Positions 7,198-15,005 of a stretch of DNA of 33,466 nt are shown piece after piece (the stretch's first letter is position 1; each line of letters starts with the position of its first letter). The position numbers were made by a program, and so were the translations under genes. Source of the DNA: a virus; the IMG/VR virus record IMGVR_UViG_3300033993_002057, positions 1 through 33,466 of that record, one strand, 5' to 3'. The notes under the pieces are model-generated. The model did not search any database. It had not been told where the DNA came from and worked only from the letters and a program-made list of their open reading frames with translations.

Positions 7198-9526
7198 CTT
7201 TGGGGAAGATCTGCTTCAGCGCAGCGACCAAAAGACGGCTTGCCTTGACGGTGTGATCGCTTGGCTGGTCGATTACCCAGTGGCCTGCCTTGTCGAGGTA
7301 GCCCTCGTCGCGGTACCAGTCGCGGAGCCTGTCGTAGACCGTGGCAACGGTCACCTGGCCGTCTGGGTCGTAGCGAAGGCCTACCGCATCGCAGAACTCC
7401 CATAGGTGGCAGCTAGAGCGCCTCACCTCTTCCATCGCCTCGTGGCCGGTGCTGTAGTCGATGCCGTCTGAAACGGACAGCATCAGGCCTTCTAGGAGCC
7501 AGTTGAGGAAGGCAGGGCAGATCATCTCCTGGATGAACTCAGGGTCATCCTTGAGGCGCGGATCGGCCTGGATGTGGTTCGGTTCCGTTGGTGTGGCCAT
7601 GAACGTCTTCATGAACCGGAAGACGTGAAAGCGGGTTTCAACGGCGATCTGATCGCCTGACAGCGAGGGGTCTTTGTTTAGGTTAAAAACGAACAGAGCA
7701 GAAGGTACAAATTGCGACTCTTGAACACCTTTCAATTCGTAAGACAGTTCTTCGCCGCTAATGGCTGCCTTAAGAGATTGTAGGTTGTCAATATGAACAA
7801 ACTGGCTGTTTTCTGAAGACCAGTTGACAGATGCACCACGCAATGGGGCGATAGGAAACTTACGGCCGCTGTCATATTGACGGAAGTCAGCAAGTGTGCA
7901 AGAGGTAAAGTTACGGGCGCCGAGGGTATCACGCAGGGCCGTGCGTATGGTGTCTTTGCCGTTACTGCCTTCGCCAATCATTAGAACAGCGCGAGGTCTG
8001 CCACGTGATGCGCGATATTTGGCGAGGTGAAGACCGCTGCCTAGGATGCGTTGCAGGGTGTCACGATCACTGGGTTCAACGGCTTCTAAAAGCCTTGAGA
8101 GGTGCTGCGGATTCGCGCCAGGGTCGTAGTCGTACTCAGTGACATAGGTAAAGAATGTCTCTGGCGTATGCGGCTGAAACTGGATGTCAATTGCGCGGTC
8201 GTTCCATGTCCAGCTAACGATGCCATTGCGGCAGTTGATCGATGATTGGGGATTGACGGCAACGGGTGGCAGTAGCCGGCGCATCCATGCAAGGGCTTCA
8301 TCGATATATTTCGGGCGCTTCCATGGGTATTCATGCTGACCAGTTTTGTGGTCAACAACATGGATAGAGGACAGAAATGCAGCCAGTGAAGGCGTAATTT
8401 CTTCATCTGCAACGGGTTTGTAGTGATTGCCGCTCCAGCAATGAAGGATGCCGTCTACGCAGATCCACTGCTGGGCGGGGTACTGGAAGACGTGTTCAAC
8501 GACCAGATCCAACCATTCAGTTGTTGATTTGCTGGACAGCTGAAGGTTGATCGCCTGATCAGGGTCTGTCGCTGTAGTTGCTGGTGAGTGTATGCGGCGG
8601 GTTGGTTGTGTTTTGAGCGGTGGTGTGTTCTGGTAGCCGTGATACCGAGCCCAATACCAAAAAGTGCCAGGGTTAATTTTATCGCCACCTGAACGAGCGA
8701 TTTGCGATACGTTCCAACCACAGACGCCGGATGGCGAATGTGACTCCATCAATGAGATCGCCTGATCTTCGCCAGCGATTGTTTTAAGGGACCATAAGAT
8801 ATTTCTGTATTTCTCGTAAGTGTTATCGCCAGGCACCCGTTGTGGGATGTGTGATAGTGCGGCCTTGATTTCGTCTAGCGTGGCCGGTTCGTATTGCTGG
8901 TATGGTTCGCGTTGCGCTTTGGATTGATGAGCGTAGAAGGTGTCATCAGGCAGCGTTGCCTCAATGTCGAACACTTTGTAGCGAGTACCGGTAAAACCGA
9001 CGATCTTGCACATTTCACCGAGGCTGCCATCAGCGCCAGCGTGATAGGTGCCAGGCAGCCGCATGACGCGAGCGAGGTTCTTGGTGCTGCGGTCTGCGTC
9101 GGCGTAGTTGAGTAGCCGTGTTTGGATCAGCTTCCAGTGCTCGGTTGTGATGGCATCGGATAGCACCCAGTAGTTGTGAATTGATTTACCACCGGTCGAG
9201 ACCTGCATGGTGGGTTCTGGTAAGCCCAGTTCCTGCCATGCGGTGAGCTGCCATTCAACGGGTCGATTGTCCCATTCGCAGAAGAAAGCGCGGCAGGTGG
9301 TGATGTCTGCATCCTTGTCGCCGCCGTCATTGATGACGACGTAGACACCACGGCCATCGGTTTGCCATTGAGTGACAAGGGATCGTGACATGCCGCCTTT
9401 GCGGCCCTGATCACCGGCCTTGTCAGGGTGTTCCTTGTGGAGGAATGCTCGGAGCCTAACGGTACCTGGCGGCTTGCCAAGCGCCTCTACAAAGCGCTGA
9501 CCTTCAGCGAAATCAAGAGGTTTCAT
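7124..9526 (-). CDS. Primase-polymerase / SF3 helicase replication protein
   Basis: The 800-aa protein combines three parts. Residues about 1-190 resemble an archaeo-eukaryotic primase: acidic pair E84/D86 (FFCEWDNR), SIHNYW at 115-120 and RVMRLPGTYH at 153-162. Residues about 216-300 resemble PriCT-2 (YEKYRNILWSLK). Residues about 330-700 are a D5-type SF3 helicase with Walker A GEGSNGKDT (518-526), SE at 571-572 and polar motif FVFNLN (612-617). It should prime and unwind phage DNA at the origin. The C-terminal winged-helix-like end may bind the iterons next to the gene, one of which is within its coding sequence. Its ATG overlaps the upstream stop (TGATG at 9528-9524). Confidence 0.92.
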   Translation of the reverse strand: MKPLDFAEGQRFVEALGKPPGTVRLRAFLHKEHPDKAGDQGRKGGMSRSLVTQWQTDGRGVYVVINDGGDKDADITTCRAFFCEWDNRPVEWQLTAWQELGLPEPTMQVSTGGKSIHNYWVLSDAITTEHWKLIQTRLLNYADADRSTKNLARVMRLPGTYHAGADGSLGEMCKIVGFTGTRYKVFDIEATLPDDTFYAHQSKAQREPYQQYEPATLDEIKAALSHIPQRVPGDNTYEKYRNILWSLKTIAGEDQAISLMESHSPSGVCGWNVSQIARSGGDKINPGTFWYWARYHGYQNTPPLKTQPTRRIHSPATTATDPDQAINLQLSSKSTTEWLDLVVEHVFQYPAQQWICVDGILHCWSGNHYKPVADEEITPSLAAFLSSIHVVDHKTGQHEYPWKRPKYIDEALAWMRRLLPPVAVNPQSSINCRNGIVSWTWNDRAIDIQFQPHTPETFFTYVTEYDYDPGANPQHLSRLLEAVEPSDRDTLQRILGSGLHLAKYRASRGRPRAVLMIGEGSNGKDTIRTALRDTLGARNFTSCTLADFRQYDSGRKFPIAPLRGASVNWSSENSQFVHIDNLQSLKAAISGEELSYELKGVQESQFVPSALFVFNLNKDPSLSGDQIAVETRFHVFRFMKTFMATPTEPNHIQADPRLKDDPEFIQEMICPAFLNWLLEGLMLSVSDGIDYSTGHEAMEEVRRSSCHLWEFCDAVGLRYDPDGQVTVATVYDRLRDWYRDEGYLDKAGHWVIDQPSDHTVKASRLLVAALKQIFPKVASDRGNGRSRERLIKGLKLDTWH

Positions 9527-10161
9527 CAGATGCTGAAGGTTGGCGTTTCGCCGTGCTCAAAGCGGGCGGATCTGGCTGCGGCGCAAGCGTTGTGAAGCTT
9601 GTTGACTAAATCCTGATGTTGGTCAATAGTGGCAAGTATCGATCCTTTATGAGGGCGGCATAGGTTGCCAGCAAATCCATATTCGTAAGGATGCCCACCA
9701 CCTCCAGGCGTGGACGAATCGCAGGGAAAGCAAAGATACTCCCACTCTTCATGCCGATTGAATGGAGCCTGTATGTCGCTTGGCTCTAAATAGCCACCGC
9801 ACCTAGGACATACAGATCGCCCGTCGCCGAACACGGCGAAGGGATCTCCGTGTACAAGTCGAACCTCAAGATTCATTGGCGCGTATCCATGCTCTCTCTC
9901 GTGGGAATAAATGAGCATGTCCGCAAACCGTTCAAACTTGGGACATGAGTCGGCGCCTAGCGGTTTGATCTCATACCAGTAGACAAGATCCCCAGTTGTG
10001 ACACGGAAATCAGGCAGGTAGAACTCCCCGTCAAGATCAAAACCTTCGGGTTCGTATTCCCACTGAACGCCGAGGGTTTCAAAGAAAACCGCCCAGCGAG
10101 CTTCCAGCCGGCTACGGAAGCGATGGCCGTAGGCGCGTGTTTCGATTGGCTTGATCGGCAT
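9526..10161 (-). CDS. PD-(D/E)XK-like nuclease with zinc ribbon
   Basis: The 211-aa protein has an N-terminal half with a restriction-endonuclease-like signature: E20 in RSRLEARWAVFFETLG, then D51 (FYLPDFRV) and E64-x-K66 (YWYEIKP). The second half has two CxxC pairs, C118/C121 (CPRCG) and C144/C147 (CFPC), consistent with one zinc ribbon. It could be a DNA nuclease acting with the replication protein, whose gene it directly precedes with a one-base stop/start overlap. The nuclease fold is inferred from motif spacing only. Upstream it is three bases from the double-RHH gene, so the three genes form one leftward unit. Confidence 0.7.
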   Translation of the reverse strand: MPIKPIETRAYGHRFRSRLEARWAVFFETLGVQWEYEPEGFDLDGEFYLPDFRVTTGDLVYWYEIKPLGADSCPKFERFADMLIYSHEREHGYAPMNLEVRLVHGDPFAVFGDGRSVCPRCGGYLEPSDIQAPFNRHEEWEYLCFPCDSSTPGGGGHPYEYGFAGNLCRPHKGSILATIDQHQDLVNKLHNACAAARSARFEHGETPTFSI

Positions 10162-10164
10162 TGG

Positions 10165-10545
10165 TCAAGCTCCCGCTGCTGAGTTAGCAGCGACGGGGCC
10201 TTGGCGGCGGATGTCAGCGGAGACGATGGAGCGGATCGCTGCAGCTCGTGAGCAGTGGTTGGCGGTAGCGAGGCCGTCGAGGTAGGCGATCAGTGGAATA
10301 GGGAGCTCGAAGGTGACGGTGCGTTTTCCGTTGCCGGCGAGTTCTGGTGCGGTGATGGCTGGCGATCGTGAGCGGTCGCGGTGGCCGACGATGATGGAGC
10401 GGAGGTAGGCGGCACGTGTGCAGCCCTGGTAGGCGGCCTGATGATCAAGGTGCCGGATTTGTGCGGCACTGAGATCGAGGGTGATGGTGCGACGGCCTGG
10501 GGCTGGCGGCCAGGTGGGCATGGGTGCTGCGTGGTGGGGGCTCAT
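10165..10545 (-). CDS. Double ribbon-helix-helix DNA-binding protein
   Basis: The 126-aa protein contains two similar units, about 18-54 and 74-110. Each starts with a basic strand (RRTITLDL; KRTVTFEL), followed by two helices ending in TRAAYLRSII and SRAAAIRSIV. That is the ribbon-helix-helix (Arc/CopG) pattern, normally present once per chain and dimerised. Two units in one chain would make a self-contained dimer. The first gene of the leftward replication unit, it sits next to the bidirectional promoter at 10550-10593 with its inverted repeat, so it is the best candidate to read the GGTTGC/GCAACC boxes and to autoregulate. The ATG at 10545 is preferred over 10578, which lies inside the promoter. 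Confidence 0.75.
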   Translation of the reverse strand: MSPHHAAPMPTWPPAPGRRTITLDLSAAQIRHLDHQAAYQGCTRAAYLRSIIVGHRDRSRSPAITAPELAGNGKRTVTFELPIPLIAYLDGLATANHCSRAAAIRSIVSADIRRQGPVAANSAAGA

Positions 10546-10549
10546 GTGC

Positions 10550-10593
10550 AGCTTACCGTAGCGGTTGCGCAACAGCAACCGATGGGGTAGGGT
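10550..10593. promoter_or_regulatory. Bidirectional promoter/operator between replication and helicase units
   Basis: Leftward: TTGCTG (10578-10573), 17 bases, TAAGCT (10555-10550). Rightward: TTGCGC (10565-10570), 17 bases, TAGGGT (10588-10593). Both -35 boxes lie within one inverted repeat, GGTTGC-N6-GCAACC (10563-10580), so one bound protein would affect both directions. The leftward start would fall at about the ATG (10545), giving an almost leaderless mRNA. The rightward transcript begins in GGGAGCCACCACCA (10596-10609), identical to the leader at 18505-18518. Confidence 0.7.
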
Positions 10594-10622
10594 TTGGGAG
10601 CCACCACCAGGAAGCCCTCTCC

Positions 10623-10814
10623 ATGATCATGCCAGCTGCTGCCCGGCTCAGGCGGTGGGTGCTCTGCGTTAGAGCGCAGGGTGTGGCCTCTGATCTGCGA
10701 ATGGTCCCATCGAGGACTGCCGCTGACGCCAACGTGTCAAGACGTTCCAGGGCGGCAGCAAGGGGGCTGGGGGTGGTTGTTATTTCTCACTCGCCAACGA
10801 AGCTCCATGAATGA
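10623..10814 (+). CDS. Possible small basic protein (63 aa)
   Basis: The frame starts MIMPAAARLRRWVLCVRAQG and is Arg-rich; its composition is not clearly protein-like, so it could be a leader region. In favour: it follows the rightward promoter and the conserved leader at the same distance as the RecT-like gene follows its own, and its stop (TGA at 10812-10814) overlaps the next ATG by eight bases, as seen elsewhere in this genome. No function can be suggested. Confidence 0.4.
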   Translation: MIMPAAARLRRWVLCVRAQGVASDLRMVPSRTAADANVSRRSRAAARGLGVVVISHSPTKLHE

Positions 10815-10977
10815 CATTCAACTTGCTTGTCTCATTAAGCGGATTGCAGATGCAATTGATGAAAACTTTGGCGTTGGCTATGCAAGCCAACACCCAGAAC
10901 TTGTGGCCGCGCAGCTTCAAGCAGGAGCAATCATGCAATTAGCGAGTGCTGTTTGCATGATTGCGAACCGACGATGA
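10807..10977 (+). CDS. Small hypothetical protein (56 aa)
   Basis: The protein starts MNDIQLACLIKRIADAIDEN and is mostly helical, with a tail LQAGAIMQLASAVCMIANRR. It has a more protein-like composition than the frame before it. Its stop overlaps the ATG of the SF2 helicase (ATGA at 10974-10977), which supports coupling. No domain is recognised; a small helicase cofactor is conceivable from position only. Confidence 0.65.
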   Translation: MNDIQLACLIKRIADAIDENFGVGYASQHPELVAAQLQAGAIMQLASAVCMIANRR

Positions 10978-12371
10978 CCGCCATCACCCTCCGCCCCCGC
11001 CAAACCCAAGCCGTCAAGGATCTGCGCTTCGCCTACGCCTCAGGCGCCCGTGCACCAATCCTGGTGGCGCCGACCGGGTTCGGGAAGACCCACGTCTCCG
11101 CTGAGATCGTGCGCCTCACCATCAGCCGCGGCCGCAGCGTGTGGTTCCTGGCGCACCTGCGCGAGATCCTCGATGACACGGCCGACAGGCTGCAACAGGC
11201 CGGGATCCCGTTCGGTCAGATCAGAGCAAATCGATCATCTGATTACAGCCAGCTTGTGCAAGTGGTCGGCGTGCAAACCGCTGTTCGGCGCCCTCGACTG
11301 CCCCGGCCTGATCTGATCATTATCGATGAATGCCATTTGGCCGTGGCCGAGTCCTACCGCAAGGTGATCGCCGCTGCTGGCCATCCCAGGCTGCTGGGCC
11401 TCACTGGCACGCCACAGCGGCTTGACGGTCGCGGCCTCAGCGAGGTGTTTGATTACATCGTAGAGACGTGCTCCACCGCCGAGCTGATTGATGAAGGCCT
11501 ACTGGCCCCGATCCGACTGTTTAGGCCACCATCGCCAGACCTGAGCGGGATTAGCCGCCGTGGCGGTGATTATGACCAGGGGCAGGCTGGATCAGTGCTG
11601 GCCAAGCCTGCCGTTGTTGGCGATGCGTTAAGCCACTGGCGGAAGTTGTGCTATCGCCGCCGTGGCGTGGCGTTCTGCACAACTGTGGCGCATGCGCATG
11701 CCGTGGCCGAACAGTGGCAGCGTGCGGGCTACCGAGCGATGGCCGTTTCCGGCGGCAGTGATGATGCCGAGCGCCGCGAAGCTGTGGCTGGACTGCGTGC
11801 TGGCCGCCTGGATCTGGTCGCGTGTGCGCAGCTGTGGATCGCTGGTGTTGACGTACCGGAGATCGACGCGGTTGTATGGCTCAGGCCAACCGCAAGCCTC
11901 ACGGCATGGCTGCAAGGAAATGGTCGTGGACTAAGAATTGCGCCAGGCAAGCGGGATTTGATTGTTGTTGATCATGTGGGCAACAGCGATCCTTTGCGGC
12001 TAGGTAGTCCGTTAATTCCGCATGAGTGGTCACTAGAGGGCAAGGCGAAGCGGAAAGAAGGCGAGCGAGCGCTGTCCGTGAAGATCTGCCCTAGCTGTTT
12101 TGCCAGCATGGAAAGCCGGCGCGGCGAATGTCCCGAGTGCGGCCACGTATTCACTCCGGAACGCCGGCAGCTTGAACACGTGGATGGGGAGCTTGAGGAA
12201 GTTGATGCCAGCGAGCTCAGGCGCGAAGCGAAACGTGAGCAGGCCCAGGCCACCACCGTCGAACAGCTGGTCGCGCTCGGCAAACAGCGCAGGATGAAAA
12301 ACCCCCACGGCTGGGCCCGGCACGTGATGGCTGCCCGGCAGGCGAAGGGGCAGTGGAGGAGGGTGGCGTGA
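10974..12371 (+). CDS. SF2 DEAD/DEAH-family helicase with zinc finger
   Basis: The 465-aa protein has the SF2 motifs in order: APTGFGKT (32-39, Walker A), DECH (118-121, Walker B), TGTPQR (144-149, motif III), then the second RecA-like domain with GVDVPEID (291-298, motif V) and QGNGRGLR (314-321, motif VI). A C-terminal C4 zinc finger follows (C372, C375, C386, C389; ICPSC and CPECG). It resembles UvsW/RecG-like phage helicases and the motor part of type III restriction enzymes; no nuclease domain is attached. It probably remodels replication or recombination intermediates. The ATG at 10974 is chosen because of the ATGA overlap. Confidence 0.92.
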   Translation: MTAITLRPRQTQAVKDLRFAYASGARAPILVAPTGFGKTHVSAEIVRLTISRGRSVWFLAHLREILDDTADRLQQAGIPFGQIRANRSSDYSQLVQVVGVQTAVRRPRLPRPDLIIIDECHLAVAESYRKVIAAAGHPRLLGLTGTPQRLDGRGLSEVFDYIVETCSTAELIDEGLLAPIRLFRPPSPDLSGISRRGGDYDQGQAGSVLAKPAVVGDALSHWRKLCYRRRGVAFCTTVAHAHAVAEQWQRAGYRAMAVSGGSDDAERREAVAGLRAGRLDLVACAQLWIAGVDVPEIDAVVWLRPTASLTAWLQGNGRGLRIAPGKRDLIVVDHVGNSDPLRLGSPLIPHEWSLEGKAKRKEGERALSVKICPSCFASMESRRGECPECGHVFTPERRQLEHVDGELEEVDASELRREAKREQAQATTVEQLVALGKQRRMKNPHGWARHVMAARQAKGQWRRVA

Positions 12372-13174
12372 GCACTCAGTACGTATTCAGCTGCGGCGGC
12401 GGCGTTCAGTCCACGGCCTGTTTGGTGCTGGCGGCCCAGGGTGTCATCCCATACCGCATCTTCGTCTTTGCCAACGTCGGCGACAAGGCCGAGGATCCCC
12501 GCACCATCGCCTACGTGACAGACGTGCTCAAGCCTTACGCGGCACGGCACGGGATTGAGTGGGTTGAGATCCAGCGACGCCGGCGTGATGGCAAGCCTGT
12601 GGATCTGTATGAGGATCTGCACCGTCCATTGCGTGCCATCAACATTCCCGTGCGGATGGCCAACGGATCACCAGGGAATCGCAACTGCACGGTTGAGTTC
12701 AAGATCAAGCCCATTGCGAGATGGATTAAGGCCAACGCGCCAGGCTGTGTACTGGGGAAGGGCATCAGCACGGATGAGCCACACCGCGCCACGCCCAGCC
12801 GCGAATCCGACTGCTACAGCAGCGCCTACCCGCTAATTGAGCTGGGCTACAGCCGCCAAGACTGCCTGCGGGTGGTGGCCGATGCTGGCCTGCCACAGCC
12901 GCCGAAATCCAGCTGCTGGTTCTGCCCCTACAAGACCACCGATCAATGGATCACGATGCGACGCGAGCGACCTGAGTTGTCCGCCAGCGCTGCGGAGCTG
13001 GAGAATCGCCTCAACGCCAAGCGCGAGGCGATCGGCAAGGATCGGGTCTTCATGTCAGGCGTTGGCGCCAGGCGGAGGCAGTCACTGGACACTGCAATCC
13101 CTGATCAGCTTGGCCTGTTCTCGGAATGGATTGATGAGCAAGACGGCTGCGAGTCTGGCTACTGCATGACATGA
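12368..13174 (+). CDS. PP-loop ATPase, phosphoadenosine-phosphosulfate-reductase-like
   Basis: The 268-aa protein has an N-terminal PP-loop, SCGGGVQST (8-16), and a later cysteine pair in CWFCPYK (C183, C186). The family binds ATP-like nucleotides; members include PAPS reductase and DndC-type enzymes. In phages such genes are often linked to DNA or tRNA modification, not sulfate assimilation, and no other sulfate genes are here. The GTG at 12368 overlaps the helicase stop (GTGA) and follows a strong GGAGGAGGG; a GTG at 12353 in the same frame would contain that sequence. The gene continues the rightward operon. Confidence 0.85.
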   Translation: MSTQYVFSCGGGVQSTACLVLAAQGVIPYRIFVFANVGDKAEDPRTIAYVTDVLKPYAARHGIEWVEIQRRRRDGKPVDLYEDLHRPLRAINIPVRMANGSPGNRNCTVEFKIKPIARWIKANAPGCVLGKGISTDEPHRATPSRESDCYSSAYPLIELGYSRQDCLRVVADAGLPQPPKSSCWFCPYKTTDQWITMRRERPELSASAAELENRLNAKREAIGKDRVFMSGVGARRRQSLDTAIPDQLGLFSEWIDEQDGCESGYCMT

Positions 13175-13320
13175 CCACCCATCCCCCCACCTTCCAGATC
13201 ACCGACAAGGGCGGCTGCATCGGCCGGTTCTGGTGGGTCAACACCATCCCCCACACCGGCCGGGAGTGGTGGCCGGAGCTTTTCCCGTTCTGGGGAACGT
13301 CGCACTGGTATCGGTCATGA
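13171..13320 (+). CDS. Small Trp-rich hypothetical protein (49 aa)
   Basis: The frame starts MTTHPPTFQITDKGGCIGRF and ends with an unusually aromatic tail (WWPELFPFWGTSHWYRS); six of 49 residues are Trp. It overlaps both neighbours by four bases (ATGA at 13171-13174 and 13317-13320), which is good evidence of translation. It is not recognised. Confidence 0.65.
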   Translation: MTTHPPTFQITDKGGCIGRFWWVNTIPHTGREWWPELFPFWGTSHWYRS

Positions 13321-13976
13321 CCCCGCCCCCACGCTGGACACAGGCCGAGGCTGAGTTTATAGAAAACCTTGCTGGTGATCTACCGCTGCTGGAGATCCAC
13401 CGGCTGTATCAGCAGCAGGCAAAGTCCCATGGCTGGCGACAGCGATCAGCGATGGCAATCAAGCTCAGGCTGAGGCGAACCGGTCACCATTCAATGGTCA
13501 GGACTGGTCAGTGGCTGACACCGAATGGCACGGGCGAGGTGCTGGGTTGTGCTGGGTCACGGGTTGCTAGCTGGCTGAAACGACCTGACGTGCTGGCGAT
13601 CGTCCGGCCGGTATGGCGTGGGAACGCGCGGTATGTGAGCAGGGCAGGCTGGCGACGGCTTGCGCGGGAGCTGCCAAAGGTGCTCGGCGGGTTTGATGCG
13701 AATCGGTTGTTTCAGCTGCTGGAGGATCGCGAGCTAGCTGAAGCTGTCGCGGCTCAGTATCGCAGGCCGTTAGGTGATTACCAGATCCAGTGCATTGAAA
13801 CCGGTCAGCGGTGGCCGAATGCGGTGAAGGCTGCCGCAGAGCTGCACGTCAGCCACACAGCGATCACGCTGGCGATCAGGAAACGCCGGCCGTTGTATGC
13901 GCTGGGAATGACATTCGAGGCCCTGCGGAGCGTAGCTCACGGCGCCAACCGTGCCTTGCCCCAGCGCTTCTGCTGA
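13317..13976 (+). CDS. Putative DNA-binding protein (219 aa)
   Basis: The N-terminal third is helical (PRWTQAEAEFIENLAGDLPL, SANT/Myb-like spacing), followed by SAMAIKLRLRRTGH. The C-terminal part has CIETGQRWPNAVKAAAELHV then SHTAITLAIRKRRP, resembling the NUMOD1/HTH modules found in homing endonucleases and phage regulators. No nuclease motif is visible. It ends the rightward operon and its last 40 bases overlap, tail to tail, the end of thyX on the other strand. A transcriptional or recombination DNA-binding role is inferred. Confidence 0.6.
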   Translation: MTPPPRWTQAEAEFIENLAGDLPLLEIHRLYQQQAKSHGWRQRSAMAIKLRLRRTGHHSMVRTGQWLTPNGTGEVLGCAGSRVASWLKRPDVLAIVRPVWRGNARYVSRAGWRRLARELPKVLGGFDANRLFQLLEDRELAEAVAAQYRRPLGDYQIQCIETGQRWPNAVKAAAELHVSHTAITLAIRKRRPLYALGMTFEALRSVAHGANRALPQRFC

Positions 13977-14659
13977 TACCAGGCTGCGATCTGCGGTGTC
14001 CACGACCCCACCAACGGCCAGATCATGCCGCACAGCTGCCGAATCTCATCTTGCGCGTCAGCCTTCGACCTGAGGTCGAGGAAGTGCAGCAGTGCCCGCA
14101 AGGTAAACGACACCACGAAGTGCTGGCGGTAGTCGAACGGCAGGATGCTGCGGGCGTGTTCTTCGGCGAAGCCGGCCAGCAGCAGCTCGCGGTAGCGCTC
14201 CGCAGCGACGCGGCAGTACTGCCAATCGATTTCCCGTTGATCTGCGGTGTAGCTGTACTTCTTGCCCTGGCGATCGGTGTAGTCTCCAACCGGGCGAAGA
14301 TAGAACACTTCTTCAAGCTCCAGCTCGCCCAGTGCGGCGCGGCAGATGCGCTCGCCCGTATATCGCATTGACTGCACATCGAACGACACCCCCACCCGAT
14401 GTGTGCGTGCCTGCTGCATCACCGAATGGGGAAACCAGCCCACGTTCAGCGTGATCTGCGGATGCTCCAGCGGGCCGTAGTGCCCACGCTCACCAGACAG
14501 CAAGCGCCGCACACAGATCTCCCCGGCGCGGGTTTCATCGGGCGATTCTTGATCCCCAACGAATCCCTCGCTGTAGTCCTGGTGCATGGCCTGCCAGATC
14601 GCGGTCTGCGGCAGCGGCGTCTGCGCCAGCAGGGCAACGCGAAACCGTGGGTCAATCAT
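13937..14659 (-). CDS. thyX: Flavin-dependent thymidylate synthase ThyX
   Basis: The 240-aa enzyme would make dTMP from dUMP using FAD, NADPH and methylenetetrahydrofolate. The ThyX signature is present in a variant form at residues 85-100: RTHRVGVSF then QSMRY, matching the RHR...S...S.RY layout with an extra residue after the first Arg. The preceding GHYGPLEHPQITL segment (59-71) and a C-terminal RALLHFLDLRSKADAQDEIR are also typical of the family. It should support phage DNA synthesis together with the Dcd-family enzyme at 28411-28923. Its ATG overlaps the HNH gene's stop (ATGA at 14659-14656). Confidence 0.93.
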   Translation of the reverse strand: MIDPRFRVALLAQTPLPQTAIWQAMHQDYSEGFVGDQESPDETRAGEICVRRLLSGERGHYGPLEHPQITLNVGWFPHSVMQQARTHRVGVSFDVQSMRYTGERICRAALGELELEEVFYLRPVGDYTDRQGKKYSYTADQREIDWQYCRVAAERYRELLLAGFAEEHARSILPFDYRQHFVVSFTLRALLHFLDLRSKADAQDEIRQLCGMIWPLVGSWTPQIAAWYQQKRWGKARLAP

Positions 14660-14982
14660 GCGGCGTGTGTGGTGGGTGGATTCAGCCAGCCGTCGATGCG
14701 TGTGGCACGATCAGGGCAGAACCAGGACTGGGCGGCGAACCACTCGCGCCAGGTGGTCGATTGCTTCAGCCCATTACATCGCTGGCAGGCTGGCACTAGA
14801 TTTCCTGCCACGGTCAGTCCACCAGCAGATCGTGGGACGACGTGATCAAGGGTGTCTGCGGGTTGACTACAGTAGGCACACTGGTGATCCCAGGCATCGA
14901 AGATCGAGGCGCGAAATCGGAGCTTGGTGGTGCGTTTGGTCTGGAGTTCAGTCTCGGAGATGTGAGCTGAGAACTCGGCCAT
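14656..14982 (-). CDS. HNH endonuclease (108 aa)
   Basis: A compact HNH fold is visible: C35/C38 (CAYC), D46-H47 (LDHVVPRSAGG), N61 (NLVPACQRCN) and C66/C69, giving a structural zinc site around the catalytic His and Asn. The C-terminus is Trp-rich. In phages, small HNH proteins near packaging genes assist terminase; here the gene is coupled to thyX instead, so it may be a free-standing homing-type or a repair nuclease. The start at 14982 leaves 23 bases to the stop of the endolysin gene, so transcription likely continues from the lysis operon. Confidence 0.85.
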   Translation of the reverse strand: MAEFSAHISETELQTKRTTKLRFRASIFDAWDHQCAYCSQPADTLDHVVPRSAGGLTVAGNLVPACQRCNGLKQSTTWREWFAAQSWFCPDRATRIDGWLNPPTTHAA

Positions 14983-15005
14983 CTAGCTGGTGGTGAACCA
15001 CTGGG

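Noticed and set aside
12368-14982. Restriction-modification or DNA phosphorothioation defence island
   Set aside because: The PP-loop enzyme, helicase and HNH protein do not form a known Dnd or restriction set (no DndB, DndD, DndE or restriction partner seen), and thyX and the HNH gene are on the other strand.
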